From positions 77,116,001 through 77,180,000 of the forward strand of contig JAZHRO010000002.1 in assembly GCA_037157565.1 (NCBI GenBank): a DNA stretch of 64,000 nt, in the 5' to 3' direction. Source of the DNA: Thalassia testudinum. Lineage: Eukaryota; Streptophyta; Magnoliopsida; Alismatales; Hydrocharitaceae. The notes under the pieces were generated by a model. It was not told where the DNA came from, did no database searches, and was given only the letters and a program-made list of their open reading frames with translations. A program made the translations under genes and the position numbers. Shown here in pieces: positions 7,315-18,071 of the stretch; position 1 is the stretch's first letter, and every line of letters starts with the position of its first letter.

Positions 7315-9992
7315 CTAGTGGTTTATCTGGATAATCAGGTTGTCCTCTGTGTGCAATTCCTCAACCACGGTTCTGATATCACAAATCTGCTCTATAACCC
7401 CGCAATTAATCCCTTGTTGGGCCTTAAAAATGTCAATCTTCAGGGTTTGATTCCCAAATTTTAACTCTATCTGGCCCTCTTCGCAGTTTATGTTGGCCCT
7501 AGTAGTGGCCAAAAAGGGTCTCCCTAATATGATTGGTGTGTCCCTTGGGTTCTTAGGTGCATCCATGTCCAGTACTATGAAGTCCACCAGGAAGTAGAAA
7601 TCCCGTACCCTAACAATGACATCCTCGAGTGTTCCTTTAGGTGACTTGATGGATTGATCAGCTAACTGCAATGTCACCTCAGTTGGTTTGAGTTCAGATT
7701 CTTCAAGGTGGTCAAGGAGGGATGTTGGTATTAAATTTATGGAGGCACCTAGATCTAGTAAGGCTCTATGAAATTGGGTTTCACCAATTTTACAAGAAAT
7801 AAGGGGAGTTCCTGGGTCTTTAGCCTTGGGTGGGAGTTTACTCAAGATGACAGAGCTGGCTTGCTCTGATAGTACGATCGGATTCCCATCCTTGGTTCGC
7901 GGCTTACGTTTGGGTGTACATACATTTTTCAAGAATCTTGCGTAAGCCGGTACGTGGCGAATTGCATCCATCAATGGAATGCTTATCTGGACTTGTTCAA
8001 AGAGCTTGACCAAATCCTCCTCAGGGGCCACGGGTTTGGTTATCCTTTTTCCTTTGGTCAAGGCTTCGGGAAATGGGATCTTAGTTGGTTCCTCTAGGAT
8101 AGGTCTAGGTTCTTGATCTGGGACAGTGGTATCTTGGATAACTATCCTAGGGTCTTGGTTATTATCAGGCTTGGAGTGGTTCGGATAATGTGGGTCTTGG
8201 GTTGTTTTACCACTACGTGTTGTTACAGAATTTAATCCGACTTGATTTTGGTTTGGGTTTGGTAAGAGGGGTGGCTGCTGCTGAAATCCCGCATAAGATG
8301 TCGAAGCTTCCATCCCATCTGGTGATGGAGCAGCAAGGGCCTGATAAATCAAATGTGCGTGGCCTAAATTTGGATTCATAATGCGCCTCTGGGTCAGCAC
8401 GTTATTTGGGTTGGGCAGAGGTTGCGAAGGAAGGGTGCCAGGTTGGCGCGAATTTGCCATCTGGGCCAGTTGGTTGCGAACCTCTGTGATCTCATCCTTA
8501 TGCTATTTTTGCATTGCCGCATTCGTCTTTTGAATGTCAGCCAGTGCTTGAAGGATAAGAGTCAGTTGATCCTGGTTTGGTCCGGATTGATAGGTGGGAT
8601 TGGGCCGAGGCAGCTGATATGGACGAGGGGCTTGTGGATGAGGTTGATATAGTGGTCTTTGAGTCTGAGAATTTCCCGTCCATTGAAAATTAGGATGATT
8701 TCTCCATCCAGGGTTGTGGGTATTGGAGAATAGATCATTCTGGATGGCGTTGAGGTCCTCGCAGATCTGAGGAACCTCAGGAAAGTTGGAATATGAGGGT
8801 TCAGAGTTTCCCCAACTAGAGTAGGATGGATCGGAGGTCATTCCGGTTTGAGAAGTAGATGGGGGTGGATATGGGTCCATCCCCTTGGTAGATTGGTGGT
8901 AAATGTTTTGTACGGTTTCCCTTGCCAAAGGAGGTCGTGCAAAAGAGTTATGCCCAGAGGTGGCTTACTGCAAATGTCGAGTTAGCTCGTCCACCTTCTT
9001 CTCTATGATAGAAACCTTGTCCAACCGACTGGCCATCAGTTCCAAGTCGACGGAAGCGGACAGGTCCTGCATCTCATGTGCGCCTCTCAGATTCATCGAT
9101 GCGCGGGCATTCGTCCTGTCGAATAAGCCCATGGAGTCATTATTTATGGAGTTCTCGCACATGTTTTCGAGAATCTCCCACACCATGTCCTCGTGTTGAC
9201 CCATGATGTTTCCTCCGCACGTTGCATTGACGAATAAACAGATGTCTTCACGGAGTCCCTGGTAAAAGGACTGGACTTGTTCCCACTTAGGAACTCCGTG
9301 ATGGGGGCACTTTCGCATGAGATCTAAGAATCGATCCCATGCTTCGTGAAGAGGTTCTCCCGGTTGTTGAGTGAAATGAGTGATCTGGTGGCGCAAGGCA
9401 TTCGTCCGGCCAACGGGGAAGAATTTTTTCAAAAATTCAGCCTAAAGTTCCTCCCATGTGTTGATCGGACGGGTCTGAGTTTGATACCAATGGGCAGCCT
9501 TGTCCAAGAGGGAGAACGAAAACATTTTCATGAGAAAGATATCCCGATTTTGTGGATCTGACCCGAAGGTCTGGGCCAGATGCTTGAGTTGTTTAATGTG
9601 TTGGAATGGATCCTCAGAGTTAAGCCCATGAAACTTTGGTATGGCATGAATCATATTGGGCTTCAGTTCAAAATCAGGACCTCCAATCGGGATTCGGACT
9701 CGAGGTTCGATTGCCACCGCAGCGGGATTGTAGTGATCTCTCATCATAGGTCGCTGCGGTGAGTTTACAAAGTTTTGAAAGAGATCATTTAGGCATTAAA
9801 GTTGGTTCTCAAGGTTGTTCTCCTCTTGAATGGGTTGTGCCATGATGGGAGAAGGAGACTTGGTTCTAAATCAGATGAAAGATTAATGTGGTGGGGTTGC
9901 TGCACAAACAAGGGCGTCGAGGTTTGGCCTCGACGAGAGTGAATTTCTAAAGGAGGTCTTAAGGGTGGTCTTAAGGACCTCCTACCGAACAT
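7315..9992 (-). pseudogene. Gag-protease of Athila-like gypsy element, with nonsense codons
   Basis: From the ATG at 9843 one frame runs 843 codons to the stop at 7315 with no frameshift, broken by four nonsense codons: 9796-9798 (TAA), 9442-9444 (TAG), 8965-8967 (TAA) and 8503-8505 (TAG). The gag core (about 9690-9080) has the retrotransposon Gag pattern KFHG, PFQHI, AAHWY, W.EL and EFL.KFFP, followed by NPGW.NHPNF. The protease centre is LDLGA near 7753-7739, with a downstream ILGRPFLAT motif. I see no CCHC zinc knuckle. An extra N-terminal GRRSL segment (9992-9850) resembling E Gag lies in another frame, so one frameshift near 9850 is possible. The role would be particle assembly and polyprotein cleavage; this copy cannot make the full protein. 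Confidence 0.88.
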
Positions 9993-10111
9993 GCACCGAA
10001 GGATGTGATGAGATTAGAAGGTGCTGGACCCAATCGAGACACCCAAAATGTTGGGTGACTATAAAGGTGCGGGGCAGATGGACCCCTTGATCAAAAGATC
10101 GGCCACTTGAG

Positions 10112-10213
10112 AATTACCTGAGCAGCCAGAGAGGGTGAGTCCCGCAAAGACCCCTACACAGTAGAGCGTCCCCACGGGTTACAAGGTTTCCCCCACCCGA
10201 CCTCTCTTGTCAC
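10112..10213 (-). promoter_or_regulatory. Conserved leader block of element A
   Basis: Opposite-strand copy of the block at 611-710, including GTAACCCGTGGGGAC. It is shared by this gag-bearing element and the two ORF-bearing ones, as expected if it is the part of the genomic RNA recognised during packaging. Confidence 0.55.
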
Positions 10214-10926
10214 TACGGTTCCAAGTAGACCAGAATGGGGACCTTGACCTCTTAAGTCTACCTTTTTTACTTTAAGATCAAGGTGCTTAAGGTTCCACTT
10301 GAATTTTTAGGTATTTTGAGTGAAAAAGTGACCTAATTTTAAGGTTGGTTGACCTAAGGGATCAACTTCACCTCTTGTTCCTTTGAGAGCTTTTGGGTCC
10401 TTTCTTTTAAGGTTCAAATGGATTTAAAAGCCTGATTTGCTTAGGGTTCCTTTTGTATAGATCTTTTCAAACAAGGTTTAGGCACACCTCTTTTTGGAAA
10501 AACTTTTTTCTTTCTTAAGAGAAGGTGTGTCTCTAAAAACCCTAGCTTTTCAATCCTTGAGTTGGCTCTAGTTGGTCCAATTTAGTTGCCTCAAAATTTA
10601 GTATCTAGGGCTCAATCAAGAAAGTTTTAGCCCTAGTTACCTTAGTTGGATGAGCAGTTAAAAATGTGTTGAAATGAAAAATTAGGCAACTTTGATGAAT
10701 TACTAAGTATGAAACAGGTAGCCCTAAGTTGATTCTTCTTTTGTTCCTTTTCAGACTTTGAGGGAGTTAAGAGAGGGTTAATGAAGATTACCTGTTCCTT
10801 GGAGTGTCTGTTGTGCAGCTGCTCTTCTTTTCTCTACTTTCCCTGAGATAAGTACAATAAAAGAGATGAATTAGATCAAATATTGGATCAAAAGTTATGA
10901 TCAAAAGCTTTAAAAGTGCCCGTTGC

Positions 10927-10944
10927 TCCCCGGCAACGGCGCCA
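10927..10944 (-). promoter_or_regulatory. Primer-binding site, tRNA-Asp
   Basis: On the element strand TGGCGCCGTTGCCGGGGA, an 18-base match to the complement of a plant tRNA-Asp 3' end including CCA, three bases inside the LTR. This primer is typical of Athila/Tat-type elements. Confidence 0.9.
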
Positions 10945-10947
10945 AAA

Positions 10948-13723
10948 TGTTTGCTTCACGACGTTTTATCGGGTTTTTAAAGATTATCACGTTGTAGTAT
11001 AGCCGAAAAAACGTTCAAAACAAATATAGAATTTATTACTCGAAAATCGGAGTATCCGAGGTCGAACACAGGGTGCAATCTAAGTACTTTTAAAGACATG
11101 AGAAAACAATTGATTCAATGAGAGAATTATAAAAATGAATTGCTAAAAAGAACAGAATTGGACGTCTGATTTCTGTATCAGACATCTTAAAATGAAAGTC
11201 TTCTTCTTCTTTGGCTGTTCTTTCTCTTCTTCTTTTGCTGTTGCGTGCCTCTGATCTTCTTCTTCTTCACTAGTCTTCTTCTTCTTCTTCTTCTTCTGCC
11301 TTGCCTCCTTCTATTTCCTCTGCAGTATCTTCTTTCTTTCTCTTGCTCTTCTTTCTCCTTCTCTTCTTCTGAGTCCTTCTGCTAGTACTGCTTCTTCTCT
11401 GCCTTGCCCTTTTCTTCTGAGTTCTCTTTTTCTTTCTCTTTTCTTTCTGCACGGCCTCTCTTCTTCTGCTTCTTCTCTGCCTTGCCTTTTCCTCTGCTCA
11501 GCCTCTCTTCAGAGCTTCTTCCTTCTCCCTTATGCGACTAAGTACTTAGCCTTTCTCCTTCGCGCTCAGTTCCTCCACAAGGCACAGCAAAACCTAACCC
11601 TTCCCTCTACTTGCACGTATTTCTCTCTCTCTGCAAACTGCTCACAGGAAGCTCTCCCAGAGCCGGGTTAATGGGTCGAGTTGCGTACCTGGGACCAGGC
11701 GCACCGACGTGATATGGTGCGCTAGGTATGCTCGGTGGTGTCGGGTCGGATCCCGCCAGGTCCGTGAGGTGAATCCACGGACGAGGCGGGTGTGATGGGT
11801 GAGGGACCTCACCCCAGTGGATTCGAAGGCGATTAGCTGTATGCATAAAATCAATTTAAACCAGTGCGGCGCTTCGTGAACTTATGATGTGGGACTAATT
11901 GGTTGCTTCTCCTCGCGCGCGCCCGCAGGAAGACCTTAGCCTTGCTTCCGCAGCTGCAACCTCGATTCCCTTCGCTTGCTAGCTGACTGCCTTCACACAA
12001 CTCGCCCGCCTTCGCAGCAACTGAAATCCTGGAGCCCCGGAGCTTGGAGCTCGCTTGGGAGCTTCTCAAATCATCGACAATGGCGGCCGGGGTAGTAGAC
12101 CTATCAAGCACTAAAAGGGCCTCTTGGCCTAATCAAACCACTGGGAAACCTTCGCCGTGGCATGGCGAAGGTGGTGCGATGTGCAGCAGGCCGTGGGATG
12201 GCCTAGGCATGCGTGCCTAAGTCATCCTGTGGCCGGAGAGATGGGTGTGATCGGGGGTAACTTGTGGAGGTGAAGAGTGGCAGTGGATGGGCGGAGGATG
12301 ATCCGTGTGATGAGGTGGAGCTTTTGCGACGGTTGGCAAGTCGTATGGAGTTGCGGAACGACGGGGGCGACTCGCCGGAGGCTGGCCGGAGGCGAGGAAG
12401 GTGATGGTGGACAGGCCTGGTCGTGGGGCAATCAAGTGAAATAGAGTGGGGAAAAGAAAGAGGGGAAGATGGGGAGTAATTATAACCTACTTGCAGGGAT
12501 GAAGGGGGCCGGAGAGGCGAGCAGTCGTATCGACTGTCGCCGGAGAAGAAACACCCAGAGGGAGAGAGTGGCGATGAGGAAGTGGGTAGGGAGGCGTGAG
12601 CTTGGTGCGGCGCGACGCAGGAAGACGAGACGAAGCTGGCTCTGCTGCTGGTATGGCAGTAGAGCGACGAGAAGGAGGAGGAGTGGCCGCCGGAGCTTGT
12701 GGGTTTCCTGCCGGAGAGGGAAGAGAGGAAATATTGAGGGATTCTCCGCCAAGACAAGCTTGCTTCAAGTGGCTGGTCCTGGGGTTTCTTTTAAAGGCAC
12801 CAGCAGAGGGGAAGATGCACGGAGGGAGAGCGAAGCTCTCATCGGAGGTCGCTGCAGGTACAACACCCATACCTCTCGAGCGTTCACACAAGAGGTATGG
12901 TGCAAAACAGGGCATGGGGAGCTGCTCAGGCGGTAAGGGACTTCACAGGGAACTCCCCTTTCACATCTGAGAGCACCTCCCTGGGGAAGCGAGGAGAGAT
13001 CCTCCTCGAAACTTTGCCGGAGTATGGGTCTTCTGTTACATTGGCAGAAGGACTAGAATGCATAAAGTGACAACAAAAGTTGGGGGGGTTTTCGCAAGAG
13101 TTTTCAAAAGTTAGGGGCTAGAGTGTAATTACGTGGACTATTTTGCAAAGTAGGTCAAGATGACCTTCCCTTAGGTCCAAATTTTGGTACAAACCTAATT
13201 TGGATCTCAGGAATCCAATGGTGAAGTTAAATTTTAGGTTTGACCATGTTTGACTTGACATTTTGCGTAAAAACCCAATTTAGGTCAATTGATGAGCTAG
13301 GACCCTAATTTAGGTCAAACTAGGTTCCAGAGGCCAATTTAAATGTTCTAAATCCTAGGGGATATTTTTCCATGATTTTTAGAGGGTTTATTTGACTTTT
13401 ATTCTAACCGTAACCTTGTTGAATTAAGTGGGTCTGTTTTAGGGTTACCAAATGTCATTTAATTCCTAGATTGCATATGAACTTATTTCTGATTGATTCA
13501 ACCCACTTTTTATCTTATTTAGACCATTAGACCTATGCTCTATCTCTGAGAAGTTCCGTTTATGTACTGCAATGGTAAAATTACAGTTTTAACTTTTATT
13601 TCATGTTTTCTTCTCAGAACACTTATTCCTCCAATTAAGCCCTCTTCTAAGTCATCTAGGAGCTTTTATTCTCTTTATTAAGTCAAAATGAGCTAGTTAT
13701 GGCTCATGATGAGGCTCTCATCA
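10948..13723 (-). repeat. 5' LTR of element A
   Basis: About 2.78 kb, TG..CA ends, element-strand start TGATGAG with the mini inverted repeat. The counterparts of the N LTR boxes are present: palindrome 12865-12902, TATA-like 12786-12795, TAGTCCCACATC box (complement at 11886-11897), CTT-rich tract 11197-11530 and R/U5 motif near 11065. One GACGTCTG motif lies at 11160. The ORFs inside (for example 12203-12936) are shadows. Confidence 0.85.
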
Positions 13724-15083
13724 TACTACATATTTCTCAGGCAACTGTTATTCATTTACAGGCAATTATTTTCATTCTATCTACTCATTCAAGATTGCAA
13801 TCCATTCATTCAATACAGACATTCTAGTATTTCTAGCCCTAGGATTCATGCCATACTCTAGGTTCTAATCATTCATTCCACACATGCATTCAGGTTTGTA
13901 TTTAAATTAGGGGAAGCCACTCTACCAATAAACCCAGGAGTAGTGGGGGCTTGAATGGAAGGCTCACATGCCTCAGCAAGTCCCGAACCCACAACGGAAT
14001 AAAGTCCTATCACAAGGATCAATCACAAGAGAACACTCAAAATAGTATAGAAAGTCTTCTAACAAGTAGAGGAATTCATGTGGAAAACATCAATCTCTTA
14101 TTTGCCGAAAATAGACCTCAAACGGACCCTAAACTGGTCAAAAAGTGTTTCTGACTCAAATTAGACGTCTGGACACCTTCCAGATGTCTTAAAAGGGTCC
14201 AGTAACGTATCTAAGCCTCTGCACAAATTGTCAAACGTCCAGGAACTCTTCTAGACCGTCTAGAACCAACTCCAGATGTCCGACCACCTCTTCGAACGTT
14301 TGGAAGCATTTCCCGCCGTCTAGTATGCCTCCCAGACATCCGAAATGCGTGGGAGGGCGTGTCCCGTGCCTTCCCAAAAAAAACCCTATACGAAATCCAC
14401 CAAATCTCCTCAAAAAGGCATGCAACAGTGCCTCGACGGAGCGGCCTGCATGGCCGTATCCGCAAAAAAGATGTATCTTCATGAAGTTTACTCCTCGGAT
14501 GTCTGGAACCTCCTCCAGACGTCGGCTACGTCATCTAGACGTCGCTCTAGACGTCTGATTCTGGGAAAAACCCAGAACCAGAACCTGCTTCTGCCTTCTC
14601 ACGCTGTGTGTGGCCGCGCCGTGCCCTCTCACCTACAGCTCCGGCTGTAGCAGTGTCGGGGAGGACCTCCTCGATGCACCCCTTCGTCTCACGCGCGTCG
14701 CTCCGGTCGTGCACTCACCGGTGAGCTCCTACGCGAGCTCGCAAGGTCAACTCCACCTCTCCCTTTCACGATGCTCCTCTCGCCACTCCCGTGCTCTCGC
14801 TCGCGCTTGCTGCTCTCGCTGGAGGGAAGAAGGAAGGTGGCTGGGAAGTGGGGGAAACAAAGGTGGAGGAGGGGTTTATAAGGGTAAGGGTTTAGGGTTT
14901 TTCTTGGGGCGGAAAGAGAGAGAAGTAGGAAAACGAGGGGGGGTGTACTGTCTGCGTGCAGACGCGAGCTCATACGCAAAATTTTCGATTTCCAGACGTC
15001 TGGGAAGGTGTCCAGATGTCTAACCAAACGTCTGATCCACAGTCCAGACGTCTTAAAAGGCTCTAACAGCACGTGTCTTAACA
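13724..15083 (-). repeat. 3' LTR fragment of element C
   Basis: Aligns with 25969-29083 of the C 5' LTR once H is removed. The left part is cut off by A. The right end lacks about 290 bases present at 29084-29373, including the TGTAACATCCC start, and the expected polypurine tract is also missing, which points to one deletion. It contains a degenerate array of GACGTCTG motifs (14163-14560, 14993-15055), a TATA box (14875-14880) and the palindrome GTCTGCGTGCAGAC (14950-14963). Confidence 0.75.
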
Positions 15084-15186
15084 TCATAACAAACTTAAAG
15101 GAAGTTTCGTCCCTGAAACTTGAGCTAGCTAGGGTGCGGAAAAAAAACAACATACGCATAACAAACTTAAACAGGACCGAAGTTGG

Positions 15187-17311
15187 TCCGAAAAGACGTA
15201 CCCTCAAAAAGCTTCGGGTACCGCTCCCGCATCGCCACCTCAGGCTCCCACGTAGCCTCCTCGTACCTTTAGCTCTTCCACATGACCTTCACCAGGGGTA
15301 CCTACTTCCGTCTCAGACTCCGGATGGCTCTGTCTAGTATCTGCACTGGTCACTCGGGGTAGGTCAGGTCATCACCCACCTAGACACTCTCGTGGCTCAG
15401 AATGTGACTGGGATCGGTGACGTACTTCCTAAGGTTGGACACGTGGAACACGTCATGCACACCAGAAAGTTGGGGAGGAAGGGCAAGCCTGTAAGCAACG
15501 GGTCCTACCCGCTCCAGGACCTCAAAGGGCCCCACAAACCTCGGCGCGAGATTCCCTTTCACCCTAAAATGCTGCAATCCCTTCATGGGCGAAACTCGTA
15601 GAAAGACGTGTTCCCCAACCTCGAACTGCACCTCTCTGCACTTCCAATCGGCATAGCTTTTCTGTCTGCTTTTGACAGTGCGAAGTCATCTGTGAATCTA
15701 CTCAATCACCTCCTGACTCTACCGGATCAGCCTAGGGCCAACCTCCTACTTGGTCCCCACCTCAACCCAACTCAAGGGTGCAGTACACCTCCGTCCGTAC
15801 AGAGCCTCATAGGGTGCCATACCGATGCTTGAGTGATAGCTATTATTATATGCAAACTCTGCCAGGGGCAAGTTCTCCTCCCAAGAGCCCCTCCAGTCCA
15901 GTACACAGGCACGCAAAAGGTCCTTAAGCATCTGTATCGTGCGCTCCGACTATCCATCCATCTGGGGGTGGTATGCTTTGCTGAACCTCAACCGTGTTCC
16001 CAAAGCCTGTTGAAACTCAGCCCAAAACTGGGATGTAAAACGGGTATCTCGGTCAGATACAATCTCACGTAGAACTTCGTGCAGACGTACCACGTCGCGA
16101 ATATACCTCTCTTCCAACTGTGCTAGTCCTAAGGTGACTCGGATCGGCAAGAAACGTGTTGTCTTCGTCAATCTATCTACAATCACCCAGACTGCATCGT
16201 GTCCTCGCTAGGTAACGGGCAAGCCCACCACCAAGTCCATGATGATGCTCTCTCACTTCCACTCTGGCACTGGAAGTGGCTACAACGGCCCTATAGGCCT
16301 CTGATGCTCAGCCTTTACCTGTTGGCACACCAAACACTGCTGCACGAATTCACCTACATCCCATTTCATTCCCCTCCACCAAAAGTCACGTCTCAGATCA
16401 TGATACATCTTTGTGTTCCCGGGATGTATGGTGAACCTGGAACCGTGTGCCTCAATCAGGAGCTCTCTCAACAACTCCTCGTCCTTGGGAACGTACAAAT
16501 GTCCCCTCATACGTAGCACCTCATTAGTAAAGGAGAAGTCCCCAGGGTCCCCTGACAGTACTCTGTCACGCAACGATTGCAGGTACGGGTCTTCCATCTG
16601 TCCTGTGATGATGCGGTCTATTAGCTCTGGCCTTATCTGTCGTGTCACAGTCACTACCCCACAATGCCCCAATAACTCTAGGGGTCGCCAACTGCCCATT
16701 TCCTCCATGAGTCTCCAACTCTGTGCCTGTAAACTAGCCAAGTGGGCGGGTGCCTTCCGGCTCAAGGCGTCAGCCACCACGTTGGCCTTCCCCGGATGGT
16801 AGGAAATGCTGCAGTCATAATCCTTCAGGAGCTCTAACCAATGTCTCTGTCTCATGTTGAGCTCCTTCTGATCAAACAAGTACCTGAGGCTCTTATGATC
16901 TATGAATATCTCAAAGGTCTCACCATACAGGTAGTGTCTCCAAGTCTTTAGCGCGAAGACGATAGCTGCCAGCTCTAGGTCGTGGGTAGGGTAGCTATGC
17001 TCATGGGACTTTAGTTGCCGCGAAGCGTAAGCGACAACGTGACCCCACTGCATGAGCACACCCCCTAACCCTTGCAAAGAGGCATCCGTATACACAACGA
17101 AACCTCCACTGCTGTCTAGAATAGTAAGCACAGGAGCCGAAGTCAGTCTCTCCTTCAACTCCTGAAAACACTCCTCACAAGCATCTGTCCAAGAAAAGGG
17201 CACGTCCTTCCAGGTCAACTGTGTCATAGGACATGCAATCGGAGAGAAACCCCTGATAAACCGCCGGTAGTAGCCTACCAGTCCCAAGAAACTGCTGATC
17301 TCTATCACTGT
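15187..17311 (-). pseudogene. Pol fragment of element C: RT end, RNase H, integrase, chromodomain-like tail
   Basis: Right to left: end of RT ([12 protein letters not shown]), RNase H (YTDAS at residues 73-77 of the 17308-16280 [24 protein letters not shown]), spacer, integrase zinc finger ([11 protein letters not shown], then CLVC), catalytic core in another frame near 16186-15950 (IVDRLTKTTRF; SDRDTRFTSQFW), the YNNSYHSSIGMAPYEALYG stretch (15931-15746), the C-terminal domain (15631-15380, ending near FHVSNLRKY), and a tail with several stops ending RYEEATWEPE (about 15210). Frameshifts and nonsense codons break it. It starts abruptly at 17311 inside RT, where it meets E gag. It once encoded replication and integration enzymes and is now dead. 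Confidence 0.88.
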
Positions 17312-17808
17312 TGAAATGGATCCTCAAATGCAAATCCGTGAAAGTGGGGGATTAAACCTATAATGTTTGGCTTTAATTCTGGATCATTTTCCCCAATAGG
17401 AATCCTAACATTAGGCTCTACTTGTGCATTAGATGGGTTATAATAATCTCTAAGTAGAGGCCTTGGATGATTGATCGGTAAATCAGGATTTTCAAAACTC
17501 GCCTCAGGTCGAGGTGAAGAACGGGTTTGAAGAGTCTGCAAATTATTTAAGGCTGCTGTTAATAAATTGATTTGTCTTGTTTGCTCTAGCATCCTAAGAT
17601 TCTGGTTCAGGAGCTCCTCATGAACATCAAAATGTGGCATCTCCCCTTGACCAGAAGAAGAAGGGATCTCGGGATTAAGATTCTGCATTGGATCCATAGA
17701 AGCAGATGGATCAGACGGGAAAACCATTGGTTGCTTATCTGCAACCGACCTAGGATCACCTGTCAACGGTGGTGCAAGATGCGGATGCAAGGATCGCCTT
17801 CCATCCAT
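17312..17808 (-). pseudogene. Gag N-terminus of element E, truncated
   Basis: Open frame of about 165 codons from the ATG at 17808. It starts MDGRRSL and contains LLRDYYNPSNA, VEPNVRIPIG and [16 protein letters not shown], directly comparable with RDHYNP, VRIPIGG and IPKFHGLNSEDPFQ of A Gag. It stops where C RT sequence begins (..CAACAG|TGATAGAG..), before the Gag core is complete. An upstream in-frame start at 17865 is possible. Confidence 0.75.
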
Positions 17809-18071
17809 AAACGAAAAATAATGTGCAAAGGCACACGCACACCACCGATAAGAAAACGGCAGCACAAAAAATCCGTAAAACAGCGCAAAAGACGTAAGTT
17901 TTGCTCTTCTTTCAAAGGAAAGAAGAAATTCCTAAGATACGCAAAGTAATTTGACGCAAACAAATAGAGTAACAGTATCAAAAATACACGTCCTAATTCG
18001 TGACTACGCAGGTGCGTACCTTAAAGCTCAAAGGTCTAAGGTCTAGGATCGAGACCGCTCACTATTGGCTC

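Larger units (their letters stand above)
7241..13723 (-). mobile_element. Element A: Athila-like gypsy retrotransposon, gag-pro and 5' LTR only
   Basis: Reads right to left: 5' LTR (10948-13723), tRNA-Asp primer-binding site, leader, gag, protease, then an abrupt switch into N's LTR at 7240/7241. Pol and the 3' LTR must lie beyond N, outside the window, or have been lost. Its 5' LTR starts inside the C 3' LTR; the flank tacta (13724-13728) also occurs uninterrupted in the C 5' LTR near 25969, which shows the empty site. Confidence 0.8.

Noticed and set aside
12203..12970. ORFs up to 184 codons on both strands in the A LTR
   Set aside because: Same LTR region as above, low-complexity P/S/R protein, no domain, several frames open at once because of GC content.
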